Positions 45,876 through 54,766 of a stretch of 64,000 bases of DNA are shown here, in pieces. This stretch comes from an uncultured Clostridia bacterium. Lineage in GTDB: Bacteria > Bacillota > Clostridia > Christensenellales > CAG-314. The position numbers and the translations under genes were made by a program. The notes under the pieces were generated by a model. That model ran no database searches. It was given only the letters and a program-made list of their open reading frames with translations, and was not told the origin of the DNA. Position 1 is the first letter of the stretch, and each line of letters begins with the position of its first letter. The DNA lies in the NCBI GenBank assembly GCA_947629985.1, contig CANRFV010000003.1, positions 1 to 64,000 of the forward strand, in the 5' to 3' direction.

Positions 45876-47876
45876 TTAATTTTTGAGCAGAGTATACTTT
45901 GTGTCGCTGCCGAAGGGCACAAACAGTTGCCCGTCGCCTTCGTAAAACTTTCCGAAAAATTCCACGTATTGCAAACGTCCGTTGTGGATATAAATGCTCA
46001 TCAGCCCCATTACAAGGTTGAACATATGCGCAAATATCAATATTATCGCCGCGCCCACATAGCCCGCGCCGCCGTTTGCCATTACCATATCGCCCAATTG
46101 ATTTACTACCGAGCCCACCAATGCGGAACTTAGCAACAAACCGAATATACGTATGTAACTCATTACGTCGGAAAAGTAATTGATTATTCCGTAGGCGCTG
46201 CCGAAACTTTTAGCCAATTTGCCGAACAAGCCCTTGGCGTCCACGCCCGCAAATATCAGAGCAACCGCCAGCGCGCCCAAACATACGTACAGCGCAACCG
46301 ACGTAACGGGGTCGGGCAATTTGAGCACATTGTACGGCGGGTAATTCATCATATCTATTGCCATGTTGAATATCGCCAGCAAAAAGGACGTCAGCACTAT
46401 TATCCAAGGAAAATCCGCCAGCCATGCCGACAGTTTGTGTCCGTTTTTGATTTTTACCGCCATTTTGCAGCCCACGCCCGCCATAATATGCACCACGCCC
46501 AACATAAGGCTGATGACCATCATTACCATCGGGTACTCCGCGGGAGACGGTATTACGCCCGGGTACAGTTGATACGAGAAGAAACTGCCGAACAGCGCGC
46601 CTACCGCTATTGCCGAAATGCCGCATATACCGAACAACTGCAACAAGTTTTTTATACCGCTGGGTTGTTTTATCAACACGGAAGCCGCAAGCCCCGCCAC
46701 CACAAGCAACAAACCGTAGCCTATATCCGCCATCATTAAGCCGAAAATGACAAAGTAAAATATCGACATAACGGGGTTGGGGTCAATTTCGTGATATTGC
46801 GGCGGCGTGTACATATTGGTAATAACTTCAAAACGCTTTACCGCCTTGTTGTTGCGCACAAGCGTGGGGGCAAATTCCGTCTCGCCAATTTCGTCGTAGG
46901 CGATTATTGCGTCCGCGCTTACGCTGCGCACCGCTTCGGTTACGCGCTGTTCCGTATCGGCGGGATAGTACGCTTCCAACACGAACGTGCGATTGGTCTT
47001 TTGCAAGTCGCCGTCGGCGGCAAGTTTGCTGTCGCACAAATGCAGGTAATCCACGTACACTTTCCACTGCGGCAACTGCTCGGCGTATTGCGCAAAACGC
47101 TTTGACGACAGGTCGATCTCGTTTTGCAACGCCGCTATTTCGCGACGGACGTTTTCTATTGCCGCGCGCGGTAAAATTTCGATGTTCATTGCGCACTCGG
47201 CAAGCCCCAACGCCGACGCCTTTTCCCAAAATTCGGTTTGACTTTTGTGCGAAACGACCGCCAACAGCGACATTTGCGTACTGCTGTCGATAACTTCGTA
47301 ATCTACCGTTTGACAAATTTCGACAAGCGATTGAAGCGCGGCAAGTTCGGACGTGGGAATTTGCGACAGGCGAACGCGCGTTTCGTCCGTATCGCGGTAC
47401 CAACTTGTAGGATGCGGCAACTGCGCGTAAAACGACAACTTGTCCAAATAGGTCTGTTTTTGCGCGATTTGCGCCTTGTAAGCGTCAATTTGACCGTGCA
47501 AACGCGCCGCTTCGTCCAAGGTGCGTTCGGTTTGCTCGACAAAACTGCCGAAATTCAAAAAGTAATCGAAATCTATTTCGGTTTTGGGTCGGGCAAGGGT
47601 GTTTTTGGGTACGGTTACGCGCTCGTCCTTGCTATGTTTGTGCTGCGAATTGAACGCCTGCGCGGCATCGGAAACCAAGCCGATGTATTCTTCGGCTCGG
47701 TTGACTTTTACCGACAGGTTTTCGCGGGCAACCGAGTTGTCCGTATCTGCGCCGCCGTCCAACTTGGCGGTACGTTTGAGTTGTACCGACTGACAGCGTA
47801 CCAATGCGTCGAGCAACTTTTCCTCGTCGGTATCCATTGCCAGCACCGTCAGACGTTTCATCTTGACAATTGCCAT
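45876..47876 (-). CDS. ntpI: V-type ATPase subunit I
   Basis: Membrane stator subunit (subunit a equivalent), 666 residues. The N-terminal half (about 1-360) is soluble and coiled-coil rich. The C-terminal half has about seven or eight transmembrane helices from 'MSIFYFVIFGLMMADIGYGLLL' onward. A membrane arginine and the typical 'YIRIFGLLLSSALVG' are visible late in the protein. Confidence 0.95.
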   Translation of the reverse strand: MAIVKMKRLTVLAMDTDEEKLLDALVRCQSVQLKRTAKLDGGADTDNSVARENLSVKVNRAEEYIGLVSDAAQAFNSQHKHSKDERVTVPKNTLARPKTEIDFDYFLNFGSFVEQTERTLDEAARLHGQIDAYKAQIAQKQTYLDKLSFYAQLPHPTSWYRDTDETRVRLSQIPTSELAALQSLVEICQTVDYEVIDSSTQMSLLAVVSHKSQTEFWEKASALGLAECAMNIEILPRAAIENVRREIAALQNEIDLSSKRFAQYAEQLPQWKVYVDYLHLCDSKLAADGDLQKTNRTFVLEAYYPADTEQRVTEAVRSVSADAIIAYDEIGETEFAPTLVRNNKAVKRFEVITNMYTPPQYHEIDPNPVMSIFYFVIFGLMMADIGYGLLLVVAGLAASVLIKQPSGIKNLLQLFGICGISAIAVGALFGSFFSYQLYPGVIPSPAEYPMVMMVISLMLGVVHIMAGVGCKMAVKIKNGHKLSAWLADFPWIIVLTSFLLAIFNMAIDMMNYPPYNVLKLPDPVTSVALYVCLGALAVALIFAGVDAKGLFGKLAKSFGSAYGIINYFSDVMSYIRIFGLLLSSALVGSVVNQLGDMVMANGGAGYVGAAIILIFAHMFNLVMGLMSIYIHNGRLQYVEFFGKFYEGDGQLFVPFGSDTKYTLLKN

Positions 47877-47879
47877 TTA

Positions 47880-48185
47880 TTAAAGCGACTCCAAAATAAT
47901 TTTTACCGCGCCTTCCACGCGACTGTCCAGACGGGACAGTTCTTCGTCGGTTTGCGCGTTGAGTTTTTGCAACAATGCGTCCGCTTGCGCCCGGGCGTCC
48001 TGCTCTATACGCTTGACCTGCGCAGAGTATTGCTCCTTGCGGTGCGCCGCTGCCTGACGTTTTGCTTGCTCCGCCTGTATTTCCGCCGCGGCAACCGTTT
48101 CGGAAGCCTGCCGCTGCGCCTGTTCGGTCTTTTGCTTGGCGGCGTCCTCGGCTTGCAATATCGAATTTACAACTTCTTCAATCAT
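47880..48185 (-). CDS. ntpF: V-type ATPase peripheral stalk subunit (NtpF, G/H family)
   Basis: A 101-residue, almost wholly helical protein rich in Ala, Gln, Glu and Lys, pairing with subunit E in the peripheral stalk. It is the first gene of the operon, giving the order F-I-K-E-C-G-A-B-D, the same as in Enterococcus hirae. Confidence 0.85.
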   Translation of the reverse strand: MIEEVVNSILQAEDAAKQKTEQAQRQASETVAAAEIQAEQAKRQAAAHRKEQYSAQVKRIEQDARAQADALLQKLNAQTDEELSRLDSRVEGAVKIILESL

Positions 48186-48211
48186 AATGTTACCTTATTT
48201 AACCCGAATGT

Positions 48212-48652
48212 TCATTTGTCCGATTGCGGCTCTATCTTGTCCACGCGCACGGCGTGCCGTCCGCCTTGGAACGGAGTGTTCAAAAAATTGTCCGTTATAA
48301 GTTTGGCTGTGTCGAAATCGACATATTTTTGCCCCATTGCCAGCATATTGGCGTTGTTGTGAGCGCGCGTCATAAGCGCCATATCGGCATTGAGACACAG
48401 CGCGCAACGCACGCCGCGCACTTTGTTAGCCACAATGGATACTCCTATGCCCGTTGTGCAAATTACTATGCCCCTGTCGCACTCGCCGTCCGCCACAGCC
48501 TGCGCCGCGGGACGGGCGAAATCGGGGTAGTCGCAACTGTCGGAAGTAAACGTGCCGAAATCGCGCACGGTGTGCCCCGACGAACGCAAATATTCCGCTA
48601 ATTGTTGTTTTAATTGCAACCCGCCATGGTCGCTTGCCAAAGATATCTTCAT
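48212..48652 (-). CDS. rpiB: Ribose-5-phosphate isomerase B
   Basis: Interconverts ribose-5-phosphate and ribulose-5-phosphate. The 146 residues have the RpiB/LacAB hallmarks 'LASDHGGLQLK', the catalytic cysteine in 'GIVICTTGIGVSIVANKVRGVRCAL', and 'NMLAMGQKYVDFDTAK'. GGAGA precedes the start at 48652. It lies between tsaC and the ntp operon, 26 bp ahead of ntpF. Confidence 0.95.
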   Translation of the reverse strand: MKISLASDHGGLQLKQQLAEYLRSSGHTVRDFGTFTSDSCDYPDFARPAAQAVADGECDRGIVICTTGIGVSIVANKVRGVRCALCLNADMALMTRAHNNANMLAMGQKYVDFDTAKLITDNFLNTPFQGGRHAVRVDKIEPQSDK

Positions 48653-48727
48653 AACTGTCTCCGATATATTATTGTACACCCAAATTTATGTTTTGTACAC
48701 CGTTTGCATAGTTGCGCAAGCGGAAGA

Positions 48728-49720
48728 TCAAATTACGTTTCCGCCTGCCGAACGCACAAGTCGGTTGAGTATGCTTTGCGCAAAGGGCGTATCGGAAGTA
48801 TAACTTGCAATAATGTAGTCGTATTGGCGCTCCAACTTGCGCAAATTTTCGAACAACGCGTGCGCGACTTGCTCGTCCGTGGAACCTATGTCGCAACAGT
48901 TTCTGCCGCCGAAGCGTTGAGTATCCGCCGCCAACAGCACGGGACGGTATCCGCGAGCGACCAACTCGTCGTAATAGGAGCACAATTTTGCCGCGTTGCC
49001 GCTGATATCCAACGCCATTGGTACGCAGGGGGCGTAATGTTTGTAACGCACGCCGGGCGAATTGACTTTGGACTTGGGGTCGGTAATTACGTTTACGGGC
49101 TTGCCCAATACGGCTTGTATCTGCTGCGGCGTTACCGCGCCCGGACGTAAAATTACGGGCGAATCGCCGCTGAGATCCAATACGGTGGATTCGATGCCCA
49201 CTTCGCAGTCGTCGCCGCACAGCACGGCGGCAATTTTGCCGTCCATATCTTCGGCAACGCGCTGCCAGCATGTGGGGCTGGGACGTCCGCTGATATTGGC
49301 GCTGGGAGCAGTTACGGGACGGTCTGCATAGCGCAAAAAATCTCGTGCCTGCTGCGAACGCGGCATACGTATGGCAACGGTATTTAACCCCGCGGTTATG
49401 CAGTCGGATATTTCCTTGCGCTTGGGCAACACCACCGTAAGGCTTGCAGGCATAAGACTGTCGATAACCTTACGTGCGTCGGCACTGACATACGAGGCGA
49501 CGTCGGCAATTTGCGACTTGTTCCAGATATGCACAATCAACGGGTTGTCGCTTGGACGTCCCTTGGCAAGATAGGTGCTTTTTACGGCGTTTTCGTTGTA
49601 CGCGTCGGCGCCCAAACCGTAGACCGTTTCGGTGGGAAATGCTACCAATTGCCCGTCTCGGATAAGTTTGCCCGCCAATTGCAGATCGGCGTCGTTAAAG
49701 TGTAAATATTTTGTTTGCAT
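48728..49720 (-). CDS. tsaC: Threonylcarbamoyl-AMP synthase (Sua5/YwlC type)
   Basis: Makes threonylcarbamoyl-AMP for the universal t6A37 tRNA modification. The 330 residues include the YrdC domain (about 12-205: 'VAFPTETVYGLGADA', 'KGRPSDNPLIVHI', 'ITAPSANISGRPSPT'-like 'VTAPSANISGRPSPT') and the C-terminal Sua5 domain, so it is the long Sua5 form. GGGGAGA precedes the ATG at 49720. The tsaC-rpiB order is like Bacillus ywlC...ywlF. Confidence 0.95.
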   Translation of the reverse strand: MQTKYLHFNDADLQLAGKLIRDGQLVAFPTETVYGLGADAYNENAVKSTYLAKGRPSDNPLIVHIWNKSQIADVASYVSADARKVIDSLMPASLTVVLPKRKEISDCITAGLNTVAIRMPRSQQARDFLRYADRPVTAPSANISGRPSPTCWQRVAEDMDGKIAAVLCGDDCEVGIESTVLDLSGDSPVILRPGAVTPQQIQAVLGKPVNVITDPKSKVNSPGVRYKHYAPCVPMALDISGNAAKLCSYYDELVARGYRPVLLAADTQRFGGRNCCDIGSTDEQVAHALFENLRKLERQYDYIIASYTSDTPFAQSILNRLVRSAGGNVI

Positions 49721-49776
49721 CAAGTCTCCCCGTCGTCGGATAGCCCGCGCGCGAACACACTACTTATTTGATATTT

Positions 49777-49805
49777 ATTATAACACTACTTGCAAAATTT
49801 GTAAA
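49777..49805 (-). promoter_or_regulatory. Promoter for tsaC-rpiB and possibly the ntp operon
   Basis: On the minus strand, TTTACA (49805-49800), 17 bp, TATAAT (49782-49777). No terminator is seen between tsaC, rpiB and ntpF, so one long transcript is possible. Confidence 0.7.
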
Positions 49806-49817
49806 CAATTGTATAAT

Positions 49818-50041
49818 TGCCGTAAGGTAAATGTTTTGCCTTGCGGCAGTGAGATTTTGCTGTAAGGCAAATGTTTGCCTTACAGCAAAGTGTTATTTTT
49901 TCGCCTGCGGCGAAAAAGTGAGATTTACGCGCAAGCGCGTAAGTGATATTATTCGCTTACGCGAATAGTTGTGGCGTTGTTTAGTTGGAATAACTTTAAG
50001 CAATAAAAAATAATTGCCGAAAAATAATCTCTTTCGGCAAT
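49818..50041 (+). repeat. Modular hairpin array, copy C
   Basis: Five palindromes joined by 9-nt linkers: 49818-49847, 49857-49888 (TTGCTGTAAGGCAA stem, as in copy A with loop ATGT for ATAC), 49898-49916 (identical to copy A), 49926-49941 (TACGCGC stem, not in copy A) and 49951-49966 (ATTCGC). Linkers are AGTGAGATT, AGTGTTATT, AGTGAGATT and AGTGATATT. About 45 nt of AT-rich sequence then leads to the hairpin ATTGCCGAAA/TTTCGGCAAT (50013-50041), as in copy A. Confidence 0.85.
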
Positions 50042-50393
50042 CAAAATTTCAAATAATGTAGGAATTTGAGTGAGCGTAGCGCGCGGCGCACCACTTGTTT
50101 GTCAGCACCAAGCACGCGTAGCGTACTCGGTTCCGCTGACACATGGGTGCGCCTTTTCCCACACAAGCGAGCAAGCAACCCTTTTGCAAGCGCCGACCGC
50201 GTATAACGCAGTCGGCGCCACTTGCAGGGTGCTTGCCCTTTTCCCAATCAGTGCTTTCGCACCGATTGGGTACCCTTTGCTAAATCAAATTTTGTGCGGG
50301 GTCCCTAATGTCTTACGACGCGCACGAAGTGCAAGGTTGCAAGGCGTATGCCGCCGTCAACCAAGTCCGCACGCGTTTGGTCGGCTCACTTTA
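50042..50393. repeat. Non-coding gap with further GC-rich hairpins
   Basis: About 350 bp without a convincing gene. Stems include GCGCCGAC/GTCGGCGC (about 50188-50216) and CCAATC-GTGC/GCAC-GATTGG (about 50246-50271). The CCGACTGCG-type core also appears in hairpins near 39385 and 60811. Confidence 0.5.
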
Positions 50394-50642
50394 TTACTGT
50401 GCGTTTTGCAAATATTCGCGCAATGCCTGCGAAAGTTGGTCGGGGCAGGACGTCTGTTTCATTCCGCATTTGATGCCGCTAAGGCGCGCGATCGCTTCGT
50501 TGATATCCATACCTTCAACAAGAGCGCCTATTCCCTTCAAATTTCCGTTGCAACCGCCTACAAAACTGACGTTGTGCAATTTGCCGTCGATTACGTCAAA
50601 TTCTATCTCGCGCGAGCATGTGCCTTTGGTCGTGTATTTCAT
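50394..50642 (-). CDS. TSCPD-domain protein
   Basis: An 82-residue protein named for its 'KQTSCPDQLSQAL' motif (about 62-74). It also has 'VGGCNGNLKGIGALVEGM' and an early 'GTCSREIEFDV'; such domains are found alone or at the end of some ribonucleotide reductases. The four conserved cysteines suggest metal binding. The role is unknown. Confidence 0.85.
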   Translation of the reverse strand: MKYTTKGTCSREIEFDVIDGKLHNVSFVGGCNGNLKGIGALVEGMDINEAIARLSGIKCGMKQTSCPDQLSQALREYLQNAQ

Positions 50643-50666
50643 AGTAATTTGTCTCCTTGTATGTTA

Positions 50667-51038
50667 TTATTCTGCGTCTTCGCTGTAAACGGTTACGTTG
50701 GAACCGTTGTTCCACAGATTGTCCAACGCGTAAATTTTGCGCGTGTCCTTGTGGAAAATGTGTACAATAACTTCGCCGTAATCTACGGCTATCCATCTGC
50801 CCTCGGAATAGCCTTCCTTGCGCAACGCAACTTTGCCGAGTTTTTCCATTTGCTCTTCGAGATGATCGAATATCGCTTTTACCTGCGGAGCGCTGCGCCC
50901 CGAACAAATTACAAAGTAGTCGGCAATATCGCTTATTCCCTTGATCTCCACTATTTTGATGTCGGTAGCCTGTTTTTGCGACAGTGCCGAACAAATATTT
51001 TTTACGGTTTGACTGAAATTGTTTTGTAGATTTGACAT
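50667..51038 (-). CDS. rsfS: Ribosome silencing factor RsfS
   Basis: Binds uL14 on the 50S subunit and blocks subunit joining under nutrient limitation. The 123 residues have 'DIADYFVICSGRSAPQVKAI' and 'EGRWIAVDYGEVIVHIF', both typical. It directly follows nadD-yqeK, the usual Firmicute cluster. Confidence 0.95.
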   Translation of the reverse strand: MSNLQNNFSQTVKNICSALSQKQATDIKIVEIKGISDIADYFVICSGRSAPQVKAIFDHLEEQMEKLGKVALRKEGYSEGRWIAVDYGEVIVHIFHKDTRKIYALDNLWNNGSNVTVYSEDAE

Positions 51039-51096
51039 ATTTTTCTCCGTATGTAGTATTGTTTGTTTTGTTTAACGTATACGCGCAAATTACGCG

Positions 51097-52194
51097 CTAT
51101 TTGCAATAGTAATCTATCGTTTGCTTGCTTAGCGGGCAAATACTGCCGTCGTGAGTGCGCACGCACACTTCGTAAGCCTCTTTAAGGCAGGCAAGGAACA
51201 TCTTGTCCAGACTGCCGCGTTTGAGATGCGCTTTGGGGTACGGGCGCGACTCTTCGGTTTTGTCGGCTACGTACACTATTTTGTCCAGACGCGTCATTCC
51301 GGGGCGCCCCGTTGTGTGATACGCTATGGCGTCGAGTATTTCGGTGTCGTATATGCCGAAGTCCTTTTGAGCGACTTTTGCGCCCAAAAAAGAATGTATT
51401 ACCGATTGCGGCATATCCGCGGGCGGTTCGAAACCGTACCTGCCGTAGTCGAAAAATTTGAGATTTTTGGCGCAATCGTGCAACAAACACGCCAAAAACA
51501 CCTTGTCCCGCTCGTCCTCGCGCGCAATTTGCAAGCCGCGTTTTACAACGTAGTACGTGTGGTTGAACCTTGCTTCGTCCAGATATCCGCGCAGTTGATC
51601 GACCAACGGACGATTGGCTGTGTACAAGTCGTTGCGGGCGATGTACTGAGCGACCTGTTGCGGCACGTAATCGCTGATATCTTTGCCGAATTGGCACATA
51701 AGGCGGATATCGGTGGAATTTACCGAATCGGGCTTGACGTCAAGAAAGACGATTTCGGCGTTGTACTTGGTTTGTATGCGATTTACCACCGCGCGCGACG
51801 TTTTGCGACCGCGGTTTGCCACAGCCAACTTGGCAAGTTGCGCTATTTCTTCGGGCAACCGCCATTTGCCGAAATTTTTGAGACTGTCGCCGCCGATGAT
51901 GAGATACAACTCCGCGTCGGGATACATTTGCTTGATGTGGCGGAGCGTAAGTACGGTATAACTCTTGCCCTTGGCGTTTATTTCGTAATCGGATACGGCG
52001 GCAATGCCGTTAAACGCAAGTTGAGTAAGGCGCAGACGCGTATATTTGTCGGTTTCGCAACGCTTGTGCGGCGGATCTCCGCAAGGTATAACTATAACTT
52101 CGTCCAATTGAAGTTGTTGTTTTGCGCATTGCACCAACTTGATATGAGTGAGATGCGGGGGATTGAACGTGCCCCCGAAAATTCCTATCTTCAT
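51097..52194 (-). CDS. nadD: Fused nicotinate-nucleotide adenylyltransferase NadD and HD hydrolase YqeK
   Basis: A 365-residue fusion. NadD (about 1-190) makes NaAD in NAD synthesis: 'GIFGGTFNPPHLTH', 'LIIGGDSLKNFGKW' and the 'NSTDIR' signature. YqeK (about 195-365), an HD-domain hydrolase of the diadenosine tetraphosphatase type, shows 'RFNHTYYVVKRGLQIA', 'LLHDCAKN' and 'AYHTTGRPGM'. In Bacillus these are adjacent separate genes ahead of rsfS, so the fusion keeps the operon order. Confidence 0.95.
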   Translation of the reverse strand: MKIGIFGGTFNPPHLTHIKLVQCAKQQLQLDEVIVIPCGDPPHKRCETDKYTRLRLTQLAFNGIAAVSDYEINAKGKSYTVLTLRHIKQMYPDAELYLIIGGDSLKNFGKWRLPEEIAQLAKLAVANRGRKTSRAVVNRIQTKYNAEIVFLDVKPDSVNSTDIRLMCQFGKDISDYVPQQVAQYIARNDLYTANRPLVDQLRGYLDEARFNHTYYVVKRGLQIAREDERDKVFLACLLHDCAKNLKFFDYGRYGFEPPADMPQSVIHSFLGAKVAQKDFGIYDTEILDAIAYHTTGRPGMTRLDKIVYVADKTEESRPYPKAHLKRGSLDKMFLACLKEAYEVCVRTHDGSICPLSKQTIDYYCK

Positions 52195-52203
52195 AATGTA
52201 TTT

Positions 52204-52232
52204 ATTTTACTATATTTTTGAAAACTTTTCAA
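52204..52232 (-). promoter_or_regulatory. Promoter of nadD-yqeK and rsfS
   Basis: On the minus strand, TTGAAA (52232-52227), 17 bp, TAAAAT (52209-52204), only about 10 bp before the start codon, so the transcript may be nearly leaderless. Confidence 0.5.
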
Positions 52233-52264
52233 TAAATTTAGTGCAAAATGTCAACAATATCGAT

Positions 52265-53044
52265 ATGTCTAAAATAATTAACGTTATACTGTGCGTTTTG
52301 GCGATATTTGCGCTGTGTTTTGCCTGGATATATCTCACTTTGAAGAGCGTTTACGCGGCGCTGGCGCTGTCGGCGTTGATATCCGTATGCGCGGGATACC
52401 TGATATGGCTTGCGCTTAGCCGCCGTCAAATGCGAGTGCAAAACAAGCGCGCGCACAAAAAATCCGTTGCCGACCTTGCCGAATACCTGCGTTTCGGAGC
52501 CGACAACGGGCAACTGTTTGCGGAAATGTTGAAATATTACCGCTATGACGTGCTGCATACCGACAAAGACGTCGTAACGGCGCAAAAAGACGGAGCGAAA
52601 ACCTTTGTTGCGGTGTGTTTTGCCGACGACAACCTTACCAAGGAAGAATTGCGCCGCTCGGTGATATCCGCCAAACGCGCGGAGTGCGACAAACTTGTGA
52701 TTTTTTGTTCCAAAGCAAACGAATTACAGCGCGAAACGGCACACAGGCACATCTCTACGCAAATATCCGACGCGGAAAACACCTACAAATTGCTGCGAGA
52801 AAGCGGCAAACTGCCGCAAATTACGCCCTACAAAGTGCGAAAAAAGAGTTTTGCGGCGCAATATGCGTTTAATCGTAGGCGGTTCGGCTGGTATTTTGCA
52901 AGTTGCGCGTTTATGCTGTTGACTACCGCCGTGGCGTATTTCAAGTGGTATTCGCTGGCGTGGGCGACGGTTATGTTCGCGCTTGCCGTTTACAGTTTAC
53001 TCAACAAAAAATACAACGCGGTTTGCTCGTCGGTTACGCTGTAA
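52265..53044 (+). CDS. Membrane protein with a central domain weakly like an Mrr-type nuclease fold
   Basis: A 259-residue protein with two N-terminal (about 5-25, 30-50) and two C-terminal (about 207-225, 230-248) transmembrane helices. Between them a soluble domain has the strand-helix pattern 'FAEMLKYYRYDVLHTDKD', 'DGAKTFVAVCFADDN', 'AKRAECDKLVIFCSKAN', reminiscent of Mrr-like endonuclease folds but without a clear D-E-K triad. The start at 52265 is the first methionine before the hydrophobic segment; no Shine-Dalgarno is clear. It is convergent with spoIVFB. Confidence 0.7.
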   Translation: MSKIINVILCVLAIFALCFAWIYLTLKSVYAALALSALISVCAGYLIWLALSRRQMRVQNKRAHKKSVADLAEYLRFGADNGQLFAEMLKYYRYDVLHTDKDVVTAQKDGAKTFVAVCFADDNLTKEELRRSVISAKRAECDKLVIFCSKANELQRETAHRHISTQISDAENTYKLLRESGKLPQITPYKVRKKSFAAQYAFNRRRFGWYFASCAFMLLTTAVAYFKWYSLAWATVMFALAVYSLLNKKYNAVCSSVTL

Positions 53045-53048
53045 AGGG

Positions 53049-53891
53049 CTACGGCAAATCTCTCAACACCGTGCTTAGCGGCGCGCTAAGGATTACCCGT
53101 TCCAATTGCGCAATACCCAACTTGCGCACGATGACCAAATCGTCGTTTACCACTTCGAGCGCGTACAGATAATTGCCGCGCATACGCCGCGCCACGTCGC
53201 CGAGAGTGCTGTTTTGCGTAAATACCAAAGTCTTCTTTTCCACACCTTTGCCCAAAGTACGTTTTTTGTCGGGCATATAAGCCATTTGTTTGTACGCCCG
53301 ACGGCTTTGCGTAAACATTCCCGAAGCCAAACCTACGGCAAACAAGCCCAGTCCGAACAGTTTGGTTTCGGTAAAAAGCGAAATTACAAACAGAGTAAAT
53401 ATTCCCACGGCAAAAACGACGGTCGATTTTTTTACAAGCGACAACGCCGTTTTTTCGTCGATTTTGTTTTCCAACAGACCCGTAAGCACTCTGCCGCCGT
53501 CCAACGGGTAACAGGGCAGCAAATTTACCGCCGCCATTGTGCAATTTGCTGTAAAAAAAACTTCCGTAAAGGCATACGCCTGCGGAAATATCCACCATAT
53601 AGCGCAACACGCAACGCACAGCGCCATATTGCAAACGGGTCCGGCAAGGGCGATCTTGATACGGTCGGAACCGCGCACGTCGTCGAAATCGCCGTAAAGC
53701 ACCGCGCCGAAAATGCCGAGTTGTATTTCGGTACAGCGGTAAAACAACTTTTTTGCCGCGATGTAATGAGCGGTTTCGTGCGCAAGCACCGCAATAGAAT
53801 ACATGGCGGCAAAGTATCCCTGTCGGAATACCGCCGCCACTGCCAAAAATACCCAAAAACTTGCCTTTATTTTTACGTTCAGACGTTCCAT
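53049..53891 (-). CDS. spoIVFB: Intramembrane metalloprotease SpoIVFB
   Basis: A site-2 protease (M50B) that cleaves pro-sigma-K in the mother cell during sporulation. The 280 residues have the zinc motif HETAH (about 38-42, 'LAHETAHYIAA'), 'GIFGAVLYGDF', and the second metal site 'NLLPCYPLDGGRVL', in a multi-span membrane part, then a C-terminal CBS-like domain. The start at 53891 overlaps spoIVFA by 13 nt. Its neighbours support the name over other S2P homologues. Confidence 0.9.
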   Translation of the reverse strand: MERLNVKIKASFWVFLAVAAVFRQGYFAAMYSIAVLAHETAHYIAAKKLFYRCTEIQLGIFGAVLYGDFDDVRGSDRIKIALAGPVCNMALCVACCAIWWIFPQAYAFTEVFFTANCTMAAVNLLPCYPLDGGRVLTGLLENKIDEKTALSLVKKSTVVFAVGIFTLFVISLFTETKLFGLGLFAVGLASGMFTQSRRAYKQMAYMPDKKRTLGKGVEKKTLVFTQNSTLGDVARRMRGNYLYALEVVNDDLVIVRKLGIAQLERVILSAPLSTVLRDLP

Positions 53892-54496
53892 GTAAGTTGC
53901 GTGGAACTGCCGACGACGTCTTTGACGGGCTGTCCGTCCACGCTGACGGTTGCGGTAAAGGTCTGATCGTACTTGCCCAACAGCGAATTGCACGTTACGC
54001 TGTCGCCTACGTTTACCAATACGGACGTAAATCCGTCGTAAGTTAACTGAGTGTTGTCGTCGACAGCCACAGTAACGGAAGATTCGCTTGCCGCAATTAC
54101 TTTGCCGTCGGTGAAAGACAATACCGCTCTTCCGCCGTTGAAGGTTGCCACGCCGTCGGCGACGTCCACAAGGTTGATATTGCAGGGAATGGCTATTGCG
54201 GCAACGGTTTGCTGCGGTTTGGGAGCAAACAAAGTGGACGAAAATGCCGCCTTTGCCGTTTGAAAAACGTCCTTGCCGAAGTTGCCGTCGATAAACAGCA
54301 ATGCCGCAAGCAACGCCACGCACAGCAAAGCGATAGCGGCAATTTTGAGCGGCTTGGTAAATTTAGGTTTGAACTTGGCTTGTTGCGCCTGCGGTTTGTC
54401 GGGAGTGCGCACGAACTTGCGCTCCGAATAGGATATGTCCAGCCAATCGCTCTCTTCCGCATCGCACACAGTAGTATTTACGCCGTTGTATTCCAT
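53879..54496 (-). CDS. spoIVFA: SpoIVFA-like membrane protein
   Basis: A 205-residue protein: a cytosolic N-terminus, one transmembrane helix (about 52-70), and an extracytoplasmic degenerate LytM/M23-like domain ('ATFNGGRAVLSFTDGKVIAASESSVTVAVDDN', 'VLVNVGDSV') without metal ligands. In Bacillus, SpoIVFA holds and inhibits SpoIVFB. The assignment rests mainly on the position before spoIVFB and after minD/minE. Confidence 0.75.
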   Translation of the reverse strand: MEYNGVNTTVCDAEESDWLDISYSERKFVRTPDKPQAQQAKFKPKFTKPLKIAAIALLCVALLAALLFIDGNFGKDVFQTAKAAFSSTLFAPKPQQTVAAIAIPCNINLVDVADGVATFNGGRAVLSFTDGKVIAASESSVTVAVDDNTQLTYDGFTSVLVNVGDSVTCNSLLGKYDQTFTATVSVDGQPVKDVVGSSTQLTWNV

Positions 54497-54545
54497 AGTA
54501 GTACCTCCGATTTCTTCACAATAAACTATGTGGCGGCGTTGCGTT

Positions 54546-54764
54546 TTATACCGGCGGCCGCAAAGCGGGTTTTACTTTTTTTACCGAGATGGTAATTATC
54601 ATATTGTTTTCGGAGCCGCGGCGCGTATCTACCGTAAGGGCGTCGCACTCCATATAGCGCGAAACCAATTTGGACAAATCGGAAAAAAACTCGTTTTGCT
54701 TGTAATTGAACTTGTCCCTGAGCACCATTGCCTGCGCCCGATTGTATACCGATGATGTTTTCAT
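54546..54764 (-). CDS. minE: Cell division topological specificity factor MinE
   Basis: A 72-residue MinE homologue with 'AQAMVLRDKF' (about 10-19) in the MinD-activating N-terminal part and a C-terminal beta domain ending 'SENNMIITISVKKVKP'. The start at 54764 lies 2 nt after the minD stop. A longer open frame to 55331 runs antisense-free through minD but is not real. MinE sets MinD oscillation. Confidence 0.85.
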   Translation of the reverse strand: MKTSSVYNRAQAMVLRDKFNYKQNEFFSDLSKLVSRYMECDALTVDTRRGSENNMIITISVKKVKPALRPPV

Positions 54765-54766
54765 AA

